A DNA stretch of 64,000 nucleotides. It comes from Williamsia soli (GTDB taxonomy: Bacteria > Actinomycetota > Actinomycetes > Mycobacteriales > Mycobacteriaceae). Numbering within the stretch: position 1 is the stretch's first letter; each line of letters begins with the position of its first letter. Position numbers and translations under genes: made by a program. The DNA lies in the NCBI RefSeq assembly GCF_017377795.1, contig NZ_JAFRDR010000001.1, forward strand, positions 868,001 to 932,000, written 5' to 3'. The notes under the pieces were generated by a model that did no database searches, was not told the origin of the DNA, and was given only the letters and a program-made list of their open reading frames with translations. This document shows, piece after piece, positions 55,362-63,119 of the stretch.

Positions 55362-56572
55362 GGTCGCTTCCAGCTCAGAGACACCGTGGTACCCGCGCCC
55401 GGTGAAGAAGTGATTTCAGCCTTGCCGCCCGGCAGCTGATCCATTCGGCCGCGGATGCTGACGGCCAGTCCGAGGCGGTTTCCGGGTACGGTCCGCGGGT
55501 TGAAGCCGACCCCGTCGTCGGATACCGACACCTGCAGGACGTCGTTGTCGGCAGCGACGTTCACCGTCCGGCGGGCATCGGGACCGGCGTGCCGAACACT
55601 GTTGCGCAGGGCTTCGGCGGCGGCGGCGGACATCGTACGGACGACCTCACCCGGGTATCGCTGGCTGCCCAGATCAGGAGCAATGGACGCGTGGACGCGG
55701 ACGGCGTCATCGATTTCTCCTGTCGCGCCCCGGAACTCGGCCAGCGCAGCCTCCAGGCCGAACTCGGTCGCTCCTCTGGCGCCGGACTCGAGGACGTCGA
55801 GTTTGTCCACGGTCTCGACGGCTTGGCGGACGAGCGCTTCGGACATCGGCAGTCGGGCGGCAGCGAGCAGGGTCGACATCACTCCGTCGTGTGTCAGTGC
55901 GTCGAATCGAGACCGTTCACTCGCCCGGGCGACCGAGGCCGCGGCCTCCGCTGCGGCTTGCACAGACCGCTTGCGGGTGGCATCGAGGATGCGACCGGAT
56001 CGCATCGCGGCCACCACGACTGCGTAGGGCATCGCCGTGAGGCAGAAACTCCAGGCGATCTCGGTCATCACGGCGCTGTCGTACGCCGGTGTCCGCACCG
56101 CTTCGTTGACGAACTGGACGGAGATGACCACGTAGACGAGGTACGGCAATGACCATCGCATCCGCCAGATCAACCCGGCTGCGGCGGCGACGAATCCGTT
56201 GAACTGGGTGAACCACATCCCGTGGCCGGCATCGAGCTGATCGCCGTTCCACACCAACGGCCACGTCGCGATCGTCAGGGCGTAGCCGATGACGAGGACG
56301 GTTGCCGCCCACCGGACCCACTCGATGTCCGGACGCCGGAACGACGTGGCGAACATGACCGCGGCCGAGCCATAGATGGACAGCACCGAGGCGGCGGTCC
56401 ACCAGACCGGGACGACATCGGTGGACATCGCTATCGCTCCCGACAGGCCGACCGCGCTCAGCAGATACGCGACCGCAAGGTAGCGGCAGAACTGTCGAAA
56501 GATGTTGTCGGCTGCGCTGCCGTCGGGAGAATTGGCTCTCAGCGCCGGAACAACCGCGGTATCGGCAGCCAT
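55358..56572 (-). CDS. Sensor histidine kinase
   Basis: 404 residues. Six membrane segments in the first ~190 residues. A HisKA_3-like region contains RFDALTHDGVMSTLLAAAR (candidate phospho-His in HDG). The HATPase has AEALRNSVRHAG (N-box), VSDDGVGFNP (G1) and GLAVSIRGR (G2). It overlaps the response regulator by 34 nt. A LuxR-family system of unknown signal. Confidence 0.86.
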   Translation of the reverse strand: MAADTAVVPALRANSPDGSAADNIFRQFCRYLAVAYLLSAVGLSGAIAMSTDVVPVWWTAASVLSIYGSAAVMFATSFRRPDIEWVRWAATVLVIGYALTIATWPLVWNGDQLDAGHGMWFTQFNGFVAAAAGLIWRMRWSLPYLVYVVISVQFVNEAVRTPAYDSAVMTEIAWSFCLTAMPYAVVVAAMRSGRILDATRKRSVQAAAEAAASVARASERSRFDALTHDGVMSTLLAAARLPMSEALVRQAVETVDKLDVLESGARGATEFGLEAALAEFRGATGEIDDAVRVHASIAPDLGSQRYPGEVVRTMSAAAAEALRNSVRHAGPDARRTVNVAADNDVLQVSVSDDGVGFNPRTVPGNRLGLAVSIRGRMDQLPGGKAEITSSPGAGTTVSLSWKRP

Positions 56573-57207
56573 CCATCCTCCAGGGCGCGTTTGTAGAGTT
56601 CGGTTTTGGTCGGGGCAGGGCGGCCGGCGTCGGCGTACTTACGGCGTATCCGGGCGAGGTAGGCATTCACGGTCTCTGTGGACAGGCCGGTGATCTGACC
56701 GACCCGGGCCGCCTGCTCGCCGGAGGCGTACAGCTCGAGGATTTCGCGCTGACGCGGGCTCAGGGCAACCGCCGCGATGTCGGGATCACCATCGATCGCG
56801 GCAGCCCAGTCCATGGTGGCGACCGTGTCACCGTCGGCGGCCCGTCGGATGGCCTCGACCAATTCGGTGTTGCGCGCGGACTTTCGGACAATTCCCTGCA
56901 CGCCTGCACTGAGTGCGGAACGAACGAGGTCAGGGTAGTCGGCGGTGGTGAACACCAACACCTTGATCCCCAGCGCGTGCAGCTGTTCGGCGTTGGCCTT
57001 CGGGGAGGAACCGTCTTCCAGTCTGAGGTCGAGCACGACCAGGTCGATGTCCGTGGTGATCGCGAGTAACGCGTCGACGGTGGACGCCCCTGCGACCAGG
57101 GCCAGCCCCTCGGCTTCGTCGATGATCGCTTCGATTCCTTTGAGCTGGGATTCGAAGTCCTCGACCACACCGATTCTGAATAGACCTCCCGCAGCGCCGT
57201 CGGTCAT
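56539..57207 (-). CDS. LuxR/NarL-family response regulator
   Basis: 222 residues from ATG 57207. Receiver domain with phospho-Asp in LVVLDLRLED and the lysine in GIVRKSARNTE; C-terminal HTH SPRQREILELYASGEQAARV and VNAYLARIRRKYADAGRPAP. First gene in the transcription order of the four-gene two-component locus. The ATG at 57240 is a second possible start. Confidence 0.88.
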   Translation of the reverse strand: MTDGAAGGLFRIGVVEDFESQLKGIEAIIDEAEGLALVAGASTVDALLAITTDIDLVVLDLRLEDGSSPKANAEQLHALGIKVLVFTTADYPDLVRSALSAGVQGIVRKSARNTELVEAIRRAADGDTVATMDWAAAIDGDPDIAAVALSPRQREILELYASGEQAARVGQITGLSTETVNAYLARIRRKYADAGRPAPTKTELYKRALEDGWLPIPRLFRR

Positions 57208-57378
57208 CGCTCCGCCTGTGGCTGGACGGTCATCGGGCATTCCACCTCGTAATCCTGACGTGAACAGCAGACAATGCGCCTGTGAACCTCAATACATGAG
57301 CAATTCTTGATCGCGTACCCAGTTCAGAGTGTTACGGCCGCGGGCAGAATCAGCGAAGATTCGGGACGGGAACGACTC

Positions 57379-58524
57379 TCAGCTCAGCAGCGCGCGCAGC
57401 GCTGCCCGATCGACCTTGCCCGGGCCGCGGCGGGGGAGTTCGTCGACGAAAAAGACATCACGGGGCACTGCTGTGCGATCGAGTGTGCGGGCAACGGACG
57501 CCTGGACCGACTCGGTGGTCGGATTCGCGCCGGGCGACGCGACCACTGCGGCCACCACCTTGTCTCCGAGACGCTCATCGGGCAGCCCGAACACCGCACA
57601 GTCACCGATCGCAGGGTCGCGCAGGATCGCGGCCTCCACCACTTGCGGCACGATGGTCAGCCCACCGGAGCTGATCGCCTCGTCGGTTCGCCCGACGATG
57701 GTGAGGACGCCGTCCGCCAACTCTCCGAGGTCGTCGGTGCGAAACCACCCGGGCTCGGCGAAGGCGGGGTGATCGGGGCGGCCCCGGTACCCGGAGGCGA
57801 CCATCGGACCCCCGAGCACCACCCGTCCAGGATGGCCACCGTCGATCCTGATCCGCGTACCGGGCAACGGAACCCCGTCGTACACGCAGCCGCCGCACGT
57901 CTCGCTCATCCCATACGTTCCGACGATGGGAATGCCTGCAGCAGTGGCTCTCTCGCGTAATCGGAGTGGGGTCGCGGCGCCGCCGACCAAGACGGCGTCG
58001 ACCTCCCGGAGAGCGCCGATGGCCCCCGGATGGTCAAGCACCTTCACCAGTTGGGTCGGGACCAGCGAGGTGTAGCGCCGGGTCGACGTCATCGACTCCA
58101 GCGCGCGGACCAGGTCAGCGGGGTCGAAACCGCCGGAGACGTCGATGGTGGTGGGCTCGACACCGGCGCGCAGACTGCGCAGCAAGACCTGCAGCCCGGC
58201 GATGTGGTGCGGGGGGAGGGCCAGCAGCCAGCCCCCGAGGCCACCGAGGTGCGCGTGGGTGGCGTCGATCGACGCGGTCACCGACGCCGTCGAATGCTGT
58301 GCGCCCTTAGGTGTTCCGGTGGTTCCCGACGTCGCGATCACCAGCGCGATGTCGCGTTCGATGGGTTCGCCTATCCCAAGTGCACCGCTCAGCCTGGCGG
58401 TCTCGGCCGGATCCGACAGGGGCACCGGCGCAAAGCTCCCCGAGCCGTCGAGCAGCTGGTGCAGTGCCCCCAGGTCAGGCGCCCCGGCCGACAGGGGGAG
58501 TGGTTGCAGCGTTCTGCCGCTCAC
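57379..58524 (-). CDS. menE: o-Succinylbenzoate--CoA ligase
   Basis: 381-residue ANL-superfamily ligase, the short actinobacterial form, making o-succinylbenzoyl-CoA in menaquinone synthesis. Visible are the P-loop ATSGTTGTPKGA, PPHHIAGLQVLLR, GTYGMSETCGGCVYDG, FRTDDLGEL and the C-terminal lysine in RGPGKVDRAALRAL. Overlaps the DUF3349 gene by 4 nt. Same neighbour order as Rv0542c-Rv0545c. Confidence 0.94.
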   Translation of the reverse strand: MSGRTLQPLPLSAGAPDLGALHQLLDGSGSFAPVPLSDPAETARLSGALGIGEPIERDIALVIATSGTTGTPKGAQHSTASVTASIDATHAHLGGLGGWLLALPPHHIAGLQVLLRSLRAGVEPTTIDVSGGFDPADLVRALESMTSTRRYTSLVPTQLVKVLDHPGAIGALREVDAVLVGGAATPLRLRERATAAGIPIVGTYGMSETCGGCVYDGVPLPGTRIRIDGGHPGRVVLGGPMVASGYRGRPDHPAFAEPGWFRTDDLGELADGVLTIVGRTDEAISSGGLTIVPQVVEAAILRDPAIGDCAVFGLPDERLGDKVVAAVVASPGANPTTESVQASVARTLDRTAVPRDVFFVDELPRRGPGKVDRAALRALLS

Positions 58525-58877
58525 TCCGGTGCTTCTGCCGGCGGGCTCTCCGGGGGCGGGTCGAGGGGGTTGGGGTCGAAGGGCCAGCCTTTGGCCTCCA
58601 GATGCTTACGGATCCGCGAGACGTCGGCTTCGAATGGCAGCTCGTCGGTCACCTTCGTGATCAGGACGCCCGCGTCGATGGAGGTGATGGGTTCGGGGCC
58701 GTCGTCGGTCACCTGGCCACTGTGGATCAGCTGCCGGGAGACGGACTTGACCTCTTCCTCGGACAGCTGCCTACGCAGGAGCGCGACCAGCGGCACGTAA
58801 TCGCCGGACGGCACCCCGTTCGGATATCCCTCGCGCAACCAGTTCACGACTCTCATCAGGAATTGTGGACGGTCCAT
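58521..58877 (-). CDS. DUF3349 family protein
   Basis: 118 residues, FLMRVVNWLREGYPNGVPSG at the start and VTDELPFEADVSRIRKHLEA further on; Pro-rich C-terminus (LDPPPESPPAEAPE). Family known from Rv0543c; function unknown. ATG 58877 has GAAGG 8 nt upstream. Overlaps menE in ATGA. Confidence 0.87.
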   Translation of the reverse strand: MDRPQFLMRVVNWLREGYPNGVPSGDYVPLVALLRRQLSEEEVKSVSRQLIHSGQVTDDGPEPITSIDAGVLITKVTDELPFEADVSRIRKHLEAKGWPFDPNPLDPPPESPPAEAPE

Positions 58878-58961
58878 TTTCACGCCCTTCCAACTATGAG
58901 GCGTCATCGATCAGCCGCTTCCAGACCAAATCGAGTTCTACGATGATACTGCGGTCGGTGT

Positions 58962-59240
58962 TCAGCTCTCGACAAAGGGGAACAGGTCGACACCGAAGTA
59001 GTAGTCGATGGTGCCGCGCGTGATCCACAGGATGCCGATCACGATGACAGCCGCGATGATCGCGAACAGCAGGTACGCAATACCTTTGAGTACCGGGTTC
59101 GGTGCGGTGACGGTGCCGTCCGTGGCCTCGCCTGAACCGGCCGAGTGCAGCCGGATGCCGATGGCGAAGATCGCGGGAAGTCCGGCGCCGAGGAGCAGGC
59201 CGACTACGAGAACTTTGAAGATCGCTTCGACGGTCTCCAT
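58962..59240 (-). CDS. Small membrane protein (Rv0544c position)
   Basis: 92 residues with two hydrophobic helices (about 5-28 and 50-75) and a short polar loop. Sits 3 nt after pitA in transcription order, the position of the Rv0544c membrane protein. It may belong to the phosphate transporter operon; role unknown. Confidence 0.78.
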   Translation of the reverse strand: METVEAIFKVLVVGLLLGAGLPAIFAIGIRLHSAGSGEATDGTVTAPNPVLKGIAYLLFAIIAAVIVIGILWITRGTIDYYFGVDLFPFVES

Positions 59241-59243
59241 GGG

Positions 59244-60476
59244 TCAGACCCCTTCTTTTTCTTTGTACGCGGCGGAGACGTCGGCGGGGATGACGCTTCC
59301 GGTGGCTTCGTCCCAGTCGGCGTTGACGTTGTTGCTGTCGACCTTCTGCAGCTGGGCGCGGTAATACATGAAGCCTGACGCGGCGAGCAGGATCAAGAAG
59401 ATGATGATGGCGCCGGCAGCTCCGCCGGTGAGGTTGGCGATGAAGAACGACAGTGCACCCACGAGGGCGGCGGCCGGGAGTGTGAAGACCCACGCGGTGG
59501 CCATCCGTCCGGCGACCGACCAGCGGACGGTTGCCCCCTTCTTGCCGACGCCCGATCCGAGGATCGAGCCGGTGGCGACCTGGGTGGTCGACAGAGCCAT
59601 GCCGGCCGCGCTCGAGGTCAGGATGATCGCGGCGGACGACGCTTCGGCGGCCATACCCTGCGGGGACTCGATCTCCACGAGTCCCTTGCCGAGTGTGCGG
59701 ATGATGCGCCAGCCGCCGAGGTAGGTGCCGAGGGCGATCGCGCCGGCGCAGCTGAAGACGATCCAGAACGGCAGGCCATGCTCGACGCTGCCTGCGCTGA
59801 GGTGCCCGCTGGCGATCATCGCCATCGCGATCACGCCCATCGTCTTCTGGGCGTCACCGGTCCCATGGGCGAGCGCGACCAGCGACGCCGATGCGATCTG
59901 GCCGACCCGGAAGCCTTGTGCCTTCTTGTTTTCGGCGACCTTCTTCGTCAGCGCATAGATGATGTACGTACCGGTGGCCGCCACGATGCAGGCGATGATC
60001 GGGGCCATCAGGCCGGGGATCAGGATCTTCTTGGTGAGCCCTTCCCAGTTGACACCGGAGGTGCCCAGGGCGGCGATGCCCGCGCCGATGAGGCCGCCGA
60101 AGAGCGCGTGAGAGGAACTCGAGGGCAGACCGAACAGCCAGGTGAAGAGGTTCCAGAGGATGCCGCCCACGAGGCCGGCGAAGATGATGATCATCGCCTT
60201 CTGGGCGTCGAGGCCACCGATGAGGCTGCCCGCCTCATCGCCCGAGGTCTGCTGGATCTTCAGCACGTCCTTCGTGATGGTCGCTGCGACCTCCACCGAA
60301 AGGAACGCTCCGACAAGGTTCAGAAGTGCCGCGATGGTGACCGCGGTCTTGGGCTTGAGGGCGCCGGTCGCGATGGACGTCGCCATTGCATTTCCGGTGT
60401 CGTGAAAGCCATTTGTGAAGTCAAATCCCAGTGCCGTGATGACCAGCAGCACGAGAATCAACATTTCTGCGCTCAT
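59244..60476 (-). CDS. pitA: PitA-type inorganic phosphate transporter
   Basis: 410-residue Pit family carrier with the duplicated signature: GFDFTNGFHDTGNAMATSIA in the N-terminal half and ALAHGTGDAQKTMGV in the second half. Imports metal-phosphate by proton symport. ATG 60476 is chosen because the upstream in-frame residues look untranslated. A PHO-box-like direct repeat lies about 95 bp upstream. Confidence 0.95.
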   Translation of the reverse strand: MSAEMLILVLLVITALGFDFTNGFHDTGNAMATSIATGALKPKTAVTIAALLNLVGAFLSVEVAATITKDVLKIQQTSGDEAGSLIGGLDAQKAMIIIFAGLVGGILWNLFTWLFGLPSSSSHALFGGLIGAGIAALGTSGVNWEGLTKKILIPGLMAPIIACIVAATGTYIIYALTKKVAENKKAQGFRVGQIASASLVALAHGTGDAQKTMGVIAMAMIASGHLSAGSVEHGLPFWIVFSCAGAIALGTYLGGWRIIRTLGKGLVEIESPQGMAAEASSAAIILTSSAAGMALSTTQVATGSILGSGVGKKGATVRWSVAGRMATAWVFTLPAAALVGALSFFIANLTGGAAGAIIIFLILLAASGFMYYRAQLQKVDSNNVNADWDEATGSVIPADVSAAYKEKEGV

Positions 60477-60570
60477 GAGTAAGATTCTGAGCGTCACCTG
60501 AGGATCCGTCCAAACGGACATAGTGCAAATCGCCAATGTGACCTGGCGTTTTCCGCGCAGAGTCGGGGCT

Positions 60571-60592
60571 GTTCATCAACTGTTCATTTAGC
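60571..60592. promoter_or_regulatory. PHO-box-like 11-bp direct repeat
   Basis: GTTCATCAACT followed directly by GTTCATTTAGC: two 11-bp units sharing GTTCAT, the layout of PhoP/RegX3 PHO boxes in actinobacteria. It lies midway (about 95 bp from each start) between pitA and the divergent F420-type gene. Suggests phosphate control of pitA. Based on pattern only. Confidence 0.55.
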
Positions 60593-60686
60593 GTCCGCTG
60601 ATCAGCCACGCGGGCGAAGCTGCTTTGACTGCCATATGAAACACTTTGCATACACGATCGCAGTGACGCGAACCTCTGGAGGACAC

Positions 60687-61739
60687 ATGAAAATCGGCAT
60701 GGCCATCAACTACGCGGGCGATTTCGCGGAGACGATCAACAACCTCGTCGATTTCGAAAATGTTGGGCTCGACCGCATCACGGTGCCCGAGGCATACAGC
60801 TTCGACGCCGTGAGTCAGCTCGGATACATCGCCGCCAAGACCTCCACGTTGGAGCTGGCGACCGGCATCCTGCCGATGTACTCGCGCACGCCGACCAATC
60901 TCGCGATGACCGCCGCCGGACTCGACTACATTTCCGGCGGCCGCTTCGTGCTGGGCATCGGCGCGTCGGGACCGCAGGTGATCGAAGGGTTCCACGGTGT
61001 GAAATACGATGCGCCGGTCGGCCGCGCTCGCGAGAACGCCGAGATCTGCCGCATGGTGTGGCGACGGGAGCGCACCGATTACCAGGGCAAGTACTACAAA
61101 CTGCCGTTCACCAAGGAAGACGGCGGCACCGGACTGGGCAAGCCGCTCAAGATCATCAATCACCCGGTGCGCGAGCGTATCCCGATGCTCTTGGCCGCCA
61201 TCGGCCCGAAGAACGTCGAGCTCGCCGCCGAACTATTCGAGGAGTGGCAGCCCATCCTCTTCCATCCCGAGCACCTGGCGACCGCGTTCGGCGAGGCCCT
61301 GGACAAGGGCAACGCGAAGCGTGATCCGTCGCTCGGCACGCTGGGGATCTCCGTGCACGCCACGACGCTCATCTCCGACGACAAGGACGAGCAGCGCAAC
61401 GCGCTGAACCTGGTCAAGCACCACGCTGCGCTCTACATCGGCGGTATGGGTGCCCGCGGCAAGAACTTCTACAACGATCTCGCCGTCCGCTACGGCTACG
61501 AGGAAGCTGCCAAGAAGGTCCAGGACCTCTACCTCGACGGCCAGAAGGCCGAAGCCGCCGAAGCGATCCCGGACGAACTCGCCGCGGGTATGTCCCTGAT
61601 CGGCTCGAAGAGCTACGTCGCCGAACGCCTCACCGCGTTCAAGGACGTCGGCCTGAGCACCCTCCTCGTCGCCTCGGCAGCTCAGGGCCATGACGCCCAG
61701 GTCGACCAGATCCGACAGCTGAAAGAGCTCGTCGCGTAA
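60687..61739 (+). CDS. LLM-class F420-dependent oxidoreductase
   Basis: 350-residue luciferase-like protein: MKIGMAINYAGDFAETINNL, then AAKTSTLELATGILPMYSRT, and the ISGGRFVLGIGASGPQVIEG loop typical of F420-dependent members. The substrate is unknown. ATG 60687 has GGAGG 4 nt upstream. Divergent from pitA. Confidence 0.9.
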   Translation: MKIGMAINYAGDFAETINNLVDFENVGLDRITVPEAYSFDAVSQLGYIAAKTSTLELATGILPMYSRTPTNLAMTAAGLDYISGGRFVLGIGASGPQVIEGFHGVKYDAPVGRARENAEICRMVWRRERTDYQGKYYKLPFTKEDGGTGLGKPLKIINHPVRERIPMLLAAIGPKNVELAAELFEEWQPILFHPEHLATAFGEALDKGNAKRDPSLGTLGISVHATTLISDDKDEQRNALNLVKHHAALYIGGMGARGKNFYNDLAVRYGYEEAAKKVQDLYLDGQKAEAAEAIPDELAAGMSLIGSKSYVAERLTAFKDVGLSTLLVASAAQGHDAQVDQIRQLKELVA

Positions 61740-61751
61740 GCCTTCTGCTCA

Positions 61752-61811
61752 CGCTCGCAAAACTTGGTCCCGCTCACTCCACGGAGTGAGCGGGACCAAG
61801 TTTTGCGAGCG
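61752..61811. repeat. Palindromic repeat, family C, perfect 29-bp stem; 5' flank of DUF559-type gene 3
   Basis: The left arm 61752-61780 and right arm 61783-61811 are perfectly complementary over 29 bp with a two-base centre (AC). The arm begins CGCTCGCAAAACTTGG. Total 60 bp, the same length as family A. It begins 12 bp after the F420-type gene stop. Confidence 0.95.
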
Positions 61812-61812
61812 C

Positions 61813-61841
61813 TTGTCCACAGTTCCCTCGTCTGTCCACAG
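61813..61841 (+). promoter_or_regulatory. Two DnaA-box-like motifs upstream of DUF559-type gene 3
   Basis: TTGTCCACAG (61813-61822) and CTGTCCACAG (61832-61841). TTGTCCACA is the mycobacterial DnaA-box consensus. The second ends 51 bp before ATG 61893 and is followed by CTGGGTCCGC, nearly the same as upstream of gene 2. Likely part of the gene's promoter or regulatory region. Confidence 0.6.
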
Positions 61842-61892
61842 CTGGGTCCGCTGCGGGGATGGTTGGGGCACGGTGTCGGCCAAGATCGAGCC

Positions 61893-63119
61893 ATGGGGGG
61901 ATTTCCTGAGGACAGTGACGGTTTGGTGTGGCGCGAAGCGGTGTTGGCGCAGGGGCACACCGACGACGTGATCAAGCGTGCGATCGCGGACAAGAGATTG
62001 CTCCGGATCTGGCCGGGCGTCTATGCGGTGGCGTCTCGGGAGCGGAACATCGACCAGCTTCGGAGGCTTCGCGTCATCGCGGCCGTACGCAGCTGCGATG
62101 AACCAATGGTCGCCAGTCACCAGTCGGCAGCGCTGTTGCACCATCTGCCGTTGCTGAAGCCCGGGTACGCCAAAGTGCATCTGACCACCGGTCGCGACGG
62201 CGGTGGACGCATCGAGAAGCGACGTCACCTGCACACCGGAGCTCTCGGCGCCGACGATGTGATCCGGTCTGGTCAAGTGTTCGTGACCTCGATTGCGCGC
62301 ACTGCCGTCGATTGTGCGCGGGCTGGGTCGTTCGAGGAAGGGGTCGTGGCGTTCGACGGTGCACTGCGGATGGGTGCCGACCGAGCGGAGATGATGACTC
62401 AGCTCGAGCAGATCCGCGGCAGTCGGGGGGTCTCGCGAGCGCTACGCGCGCTCGACGTCTCGGATGCATTGTCGGAGAGTGTCGGCGAATCGTGGAGTCG
62501 GGCGCAGATGATCGCCTGCCCTGACATCCGAAAGCCGGGCTTGCAGCGCACGTTTTATGACTCGGACGGACGTTTCGTCGCGCGAGTCGACTTCGAGTGG
62601 GAGGGCCGGCTGGTCGCGGAGTTCGACGGCATCGTGAAGTACGGGGCGGGGTCGATGTTGCCGGGACAGACGCCGAACGACGTCGTCATTGCCGAGAAGA
62701 TTCGAGAGGATCGGCTACGATCCCGCTCGGTCTACGGAGTGAGCGGGACAGAGTTCTGCGAGCGGGAGCTACTCGAACTGGGATTTGTACATCACCGCGT
62801 ACCGCCCTTCGCGGGCCAGGAGTTCGGTGTGGGTGCCCTGTTCGGTGACGACGCCGTCTTCGACGACGGCGATGGAGTCGGCCTCGCGGATGGTCGAGAG
62901 GCGATGGGCGACAACGATCGTGGTCGTGCGTTTCTTCAGCGTCTCCAGGGCCCGGGCGATGAGCAGTTCGGTGCGGGAGTCGACGGCGCTGGTCGCCTCG
63001 TCGAGGACCAGGATGCGGGGATGCGCGACCATGGCGCGCGCGATGGTGATGAGCTGCATCTGACCCTCGCTGAGCGTGGTCCCGCCGTCGCCGATGACGG
63101 TGTCGAAACCGTCGGGTAG
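61893..63119 (+). CDS. DUF559-type protein, gene 3, 3' part replaced by a repeat fragment
   Basis: Homologous part 61893 to about 62722. The N-terminal AbiEi-like half (RAIADKRLLRIWPGVYAVAS; VTSIARTAVDCARAG) and nuclease-like region (RVDFEWEGRLVAEFDGIVKY, EKIREDRLR) match gene 2. Gene 2 continues with ALGIHVVRWTWKDL, but here the frame enters a family C half-palindrome (from 62721, giving SRSVYGVSGTEFCER). It then continues about 115 codons antisense to the ABC exporter gene to a stop at 63119. The C-terminus is thus probably a decay product and the true functional end uncertain. Starts MGGFP like gene 1. Confidence 0.65.
   Translation: MGGFPEDSDGLVWREAVLAQGHTDDVIKRAIADKRLLRIWPGVYAVASRERNIDQLRRLRVIAAVRSCDEPMVASHQSAALLHHLPLLKPGYAKVHLTTGRDGGGRIEKRRHLHTGALGADDVIRSGQVFVTSIARTAVDCARAGSFEEGVVAFDGALRMGADRAEMMTQLEQIRGSRGVSRALRALDVSDALSESVGESWSRAQMIACPDIRKPGLQRTFYDSDGRFVARVDFEWEGRLVAEFDGIVKYGAGSMLPGQTPNDVVIAEKIREDRLRSRSVYGVSGTEFCERELLELGFVHHRVPPFAGQEFGVGALFGDDAVFDDGDGVGLADGREAMGDNDRGRAFLQRLQGPGDEQFGAGVDGAGRLVEDQDAGMRDHGARDGDELHLTLAERGPAVADDGVETVG
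62721..62765. repeat. Family C repeat fragment inside DUF559-type gene 3
   Basis: TCCCGCTC (62721-62728) pairs with GAGCGGGA (62741-62748), and the right half (ACGGAGTGAGCGGGACAGAG, continuing to TGCGAGCG near 62765) resembles the family C right arm. The left outer arm is missing. It lies at the end of the DUF559-type homology and 4 bp before the ABC exporter stop codon. Confidence 0.8.

Noticed and set aside
61813-61841. Pair of DnaA-box-like motifs as an origin of replication
   Set aside because: Only two boxes, no dnaA/dnaN neighbours and no AT-rich unwinding region; more likely a regulatory motif shared with the other two DUF559-type genes.
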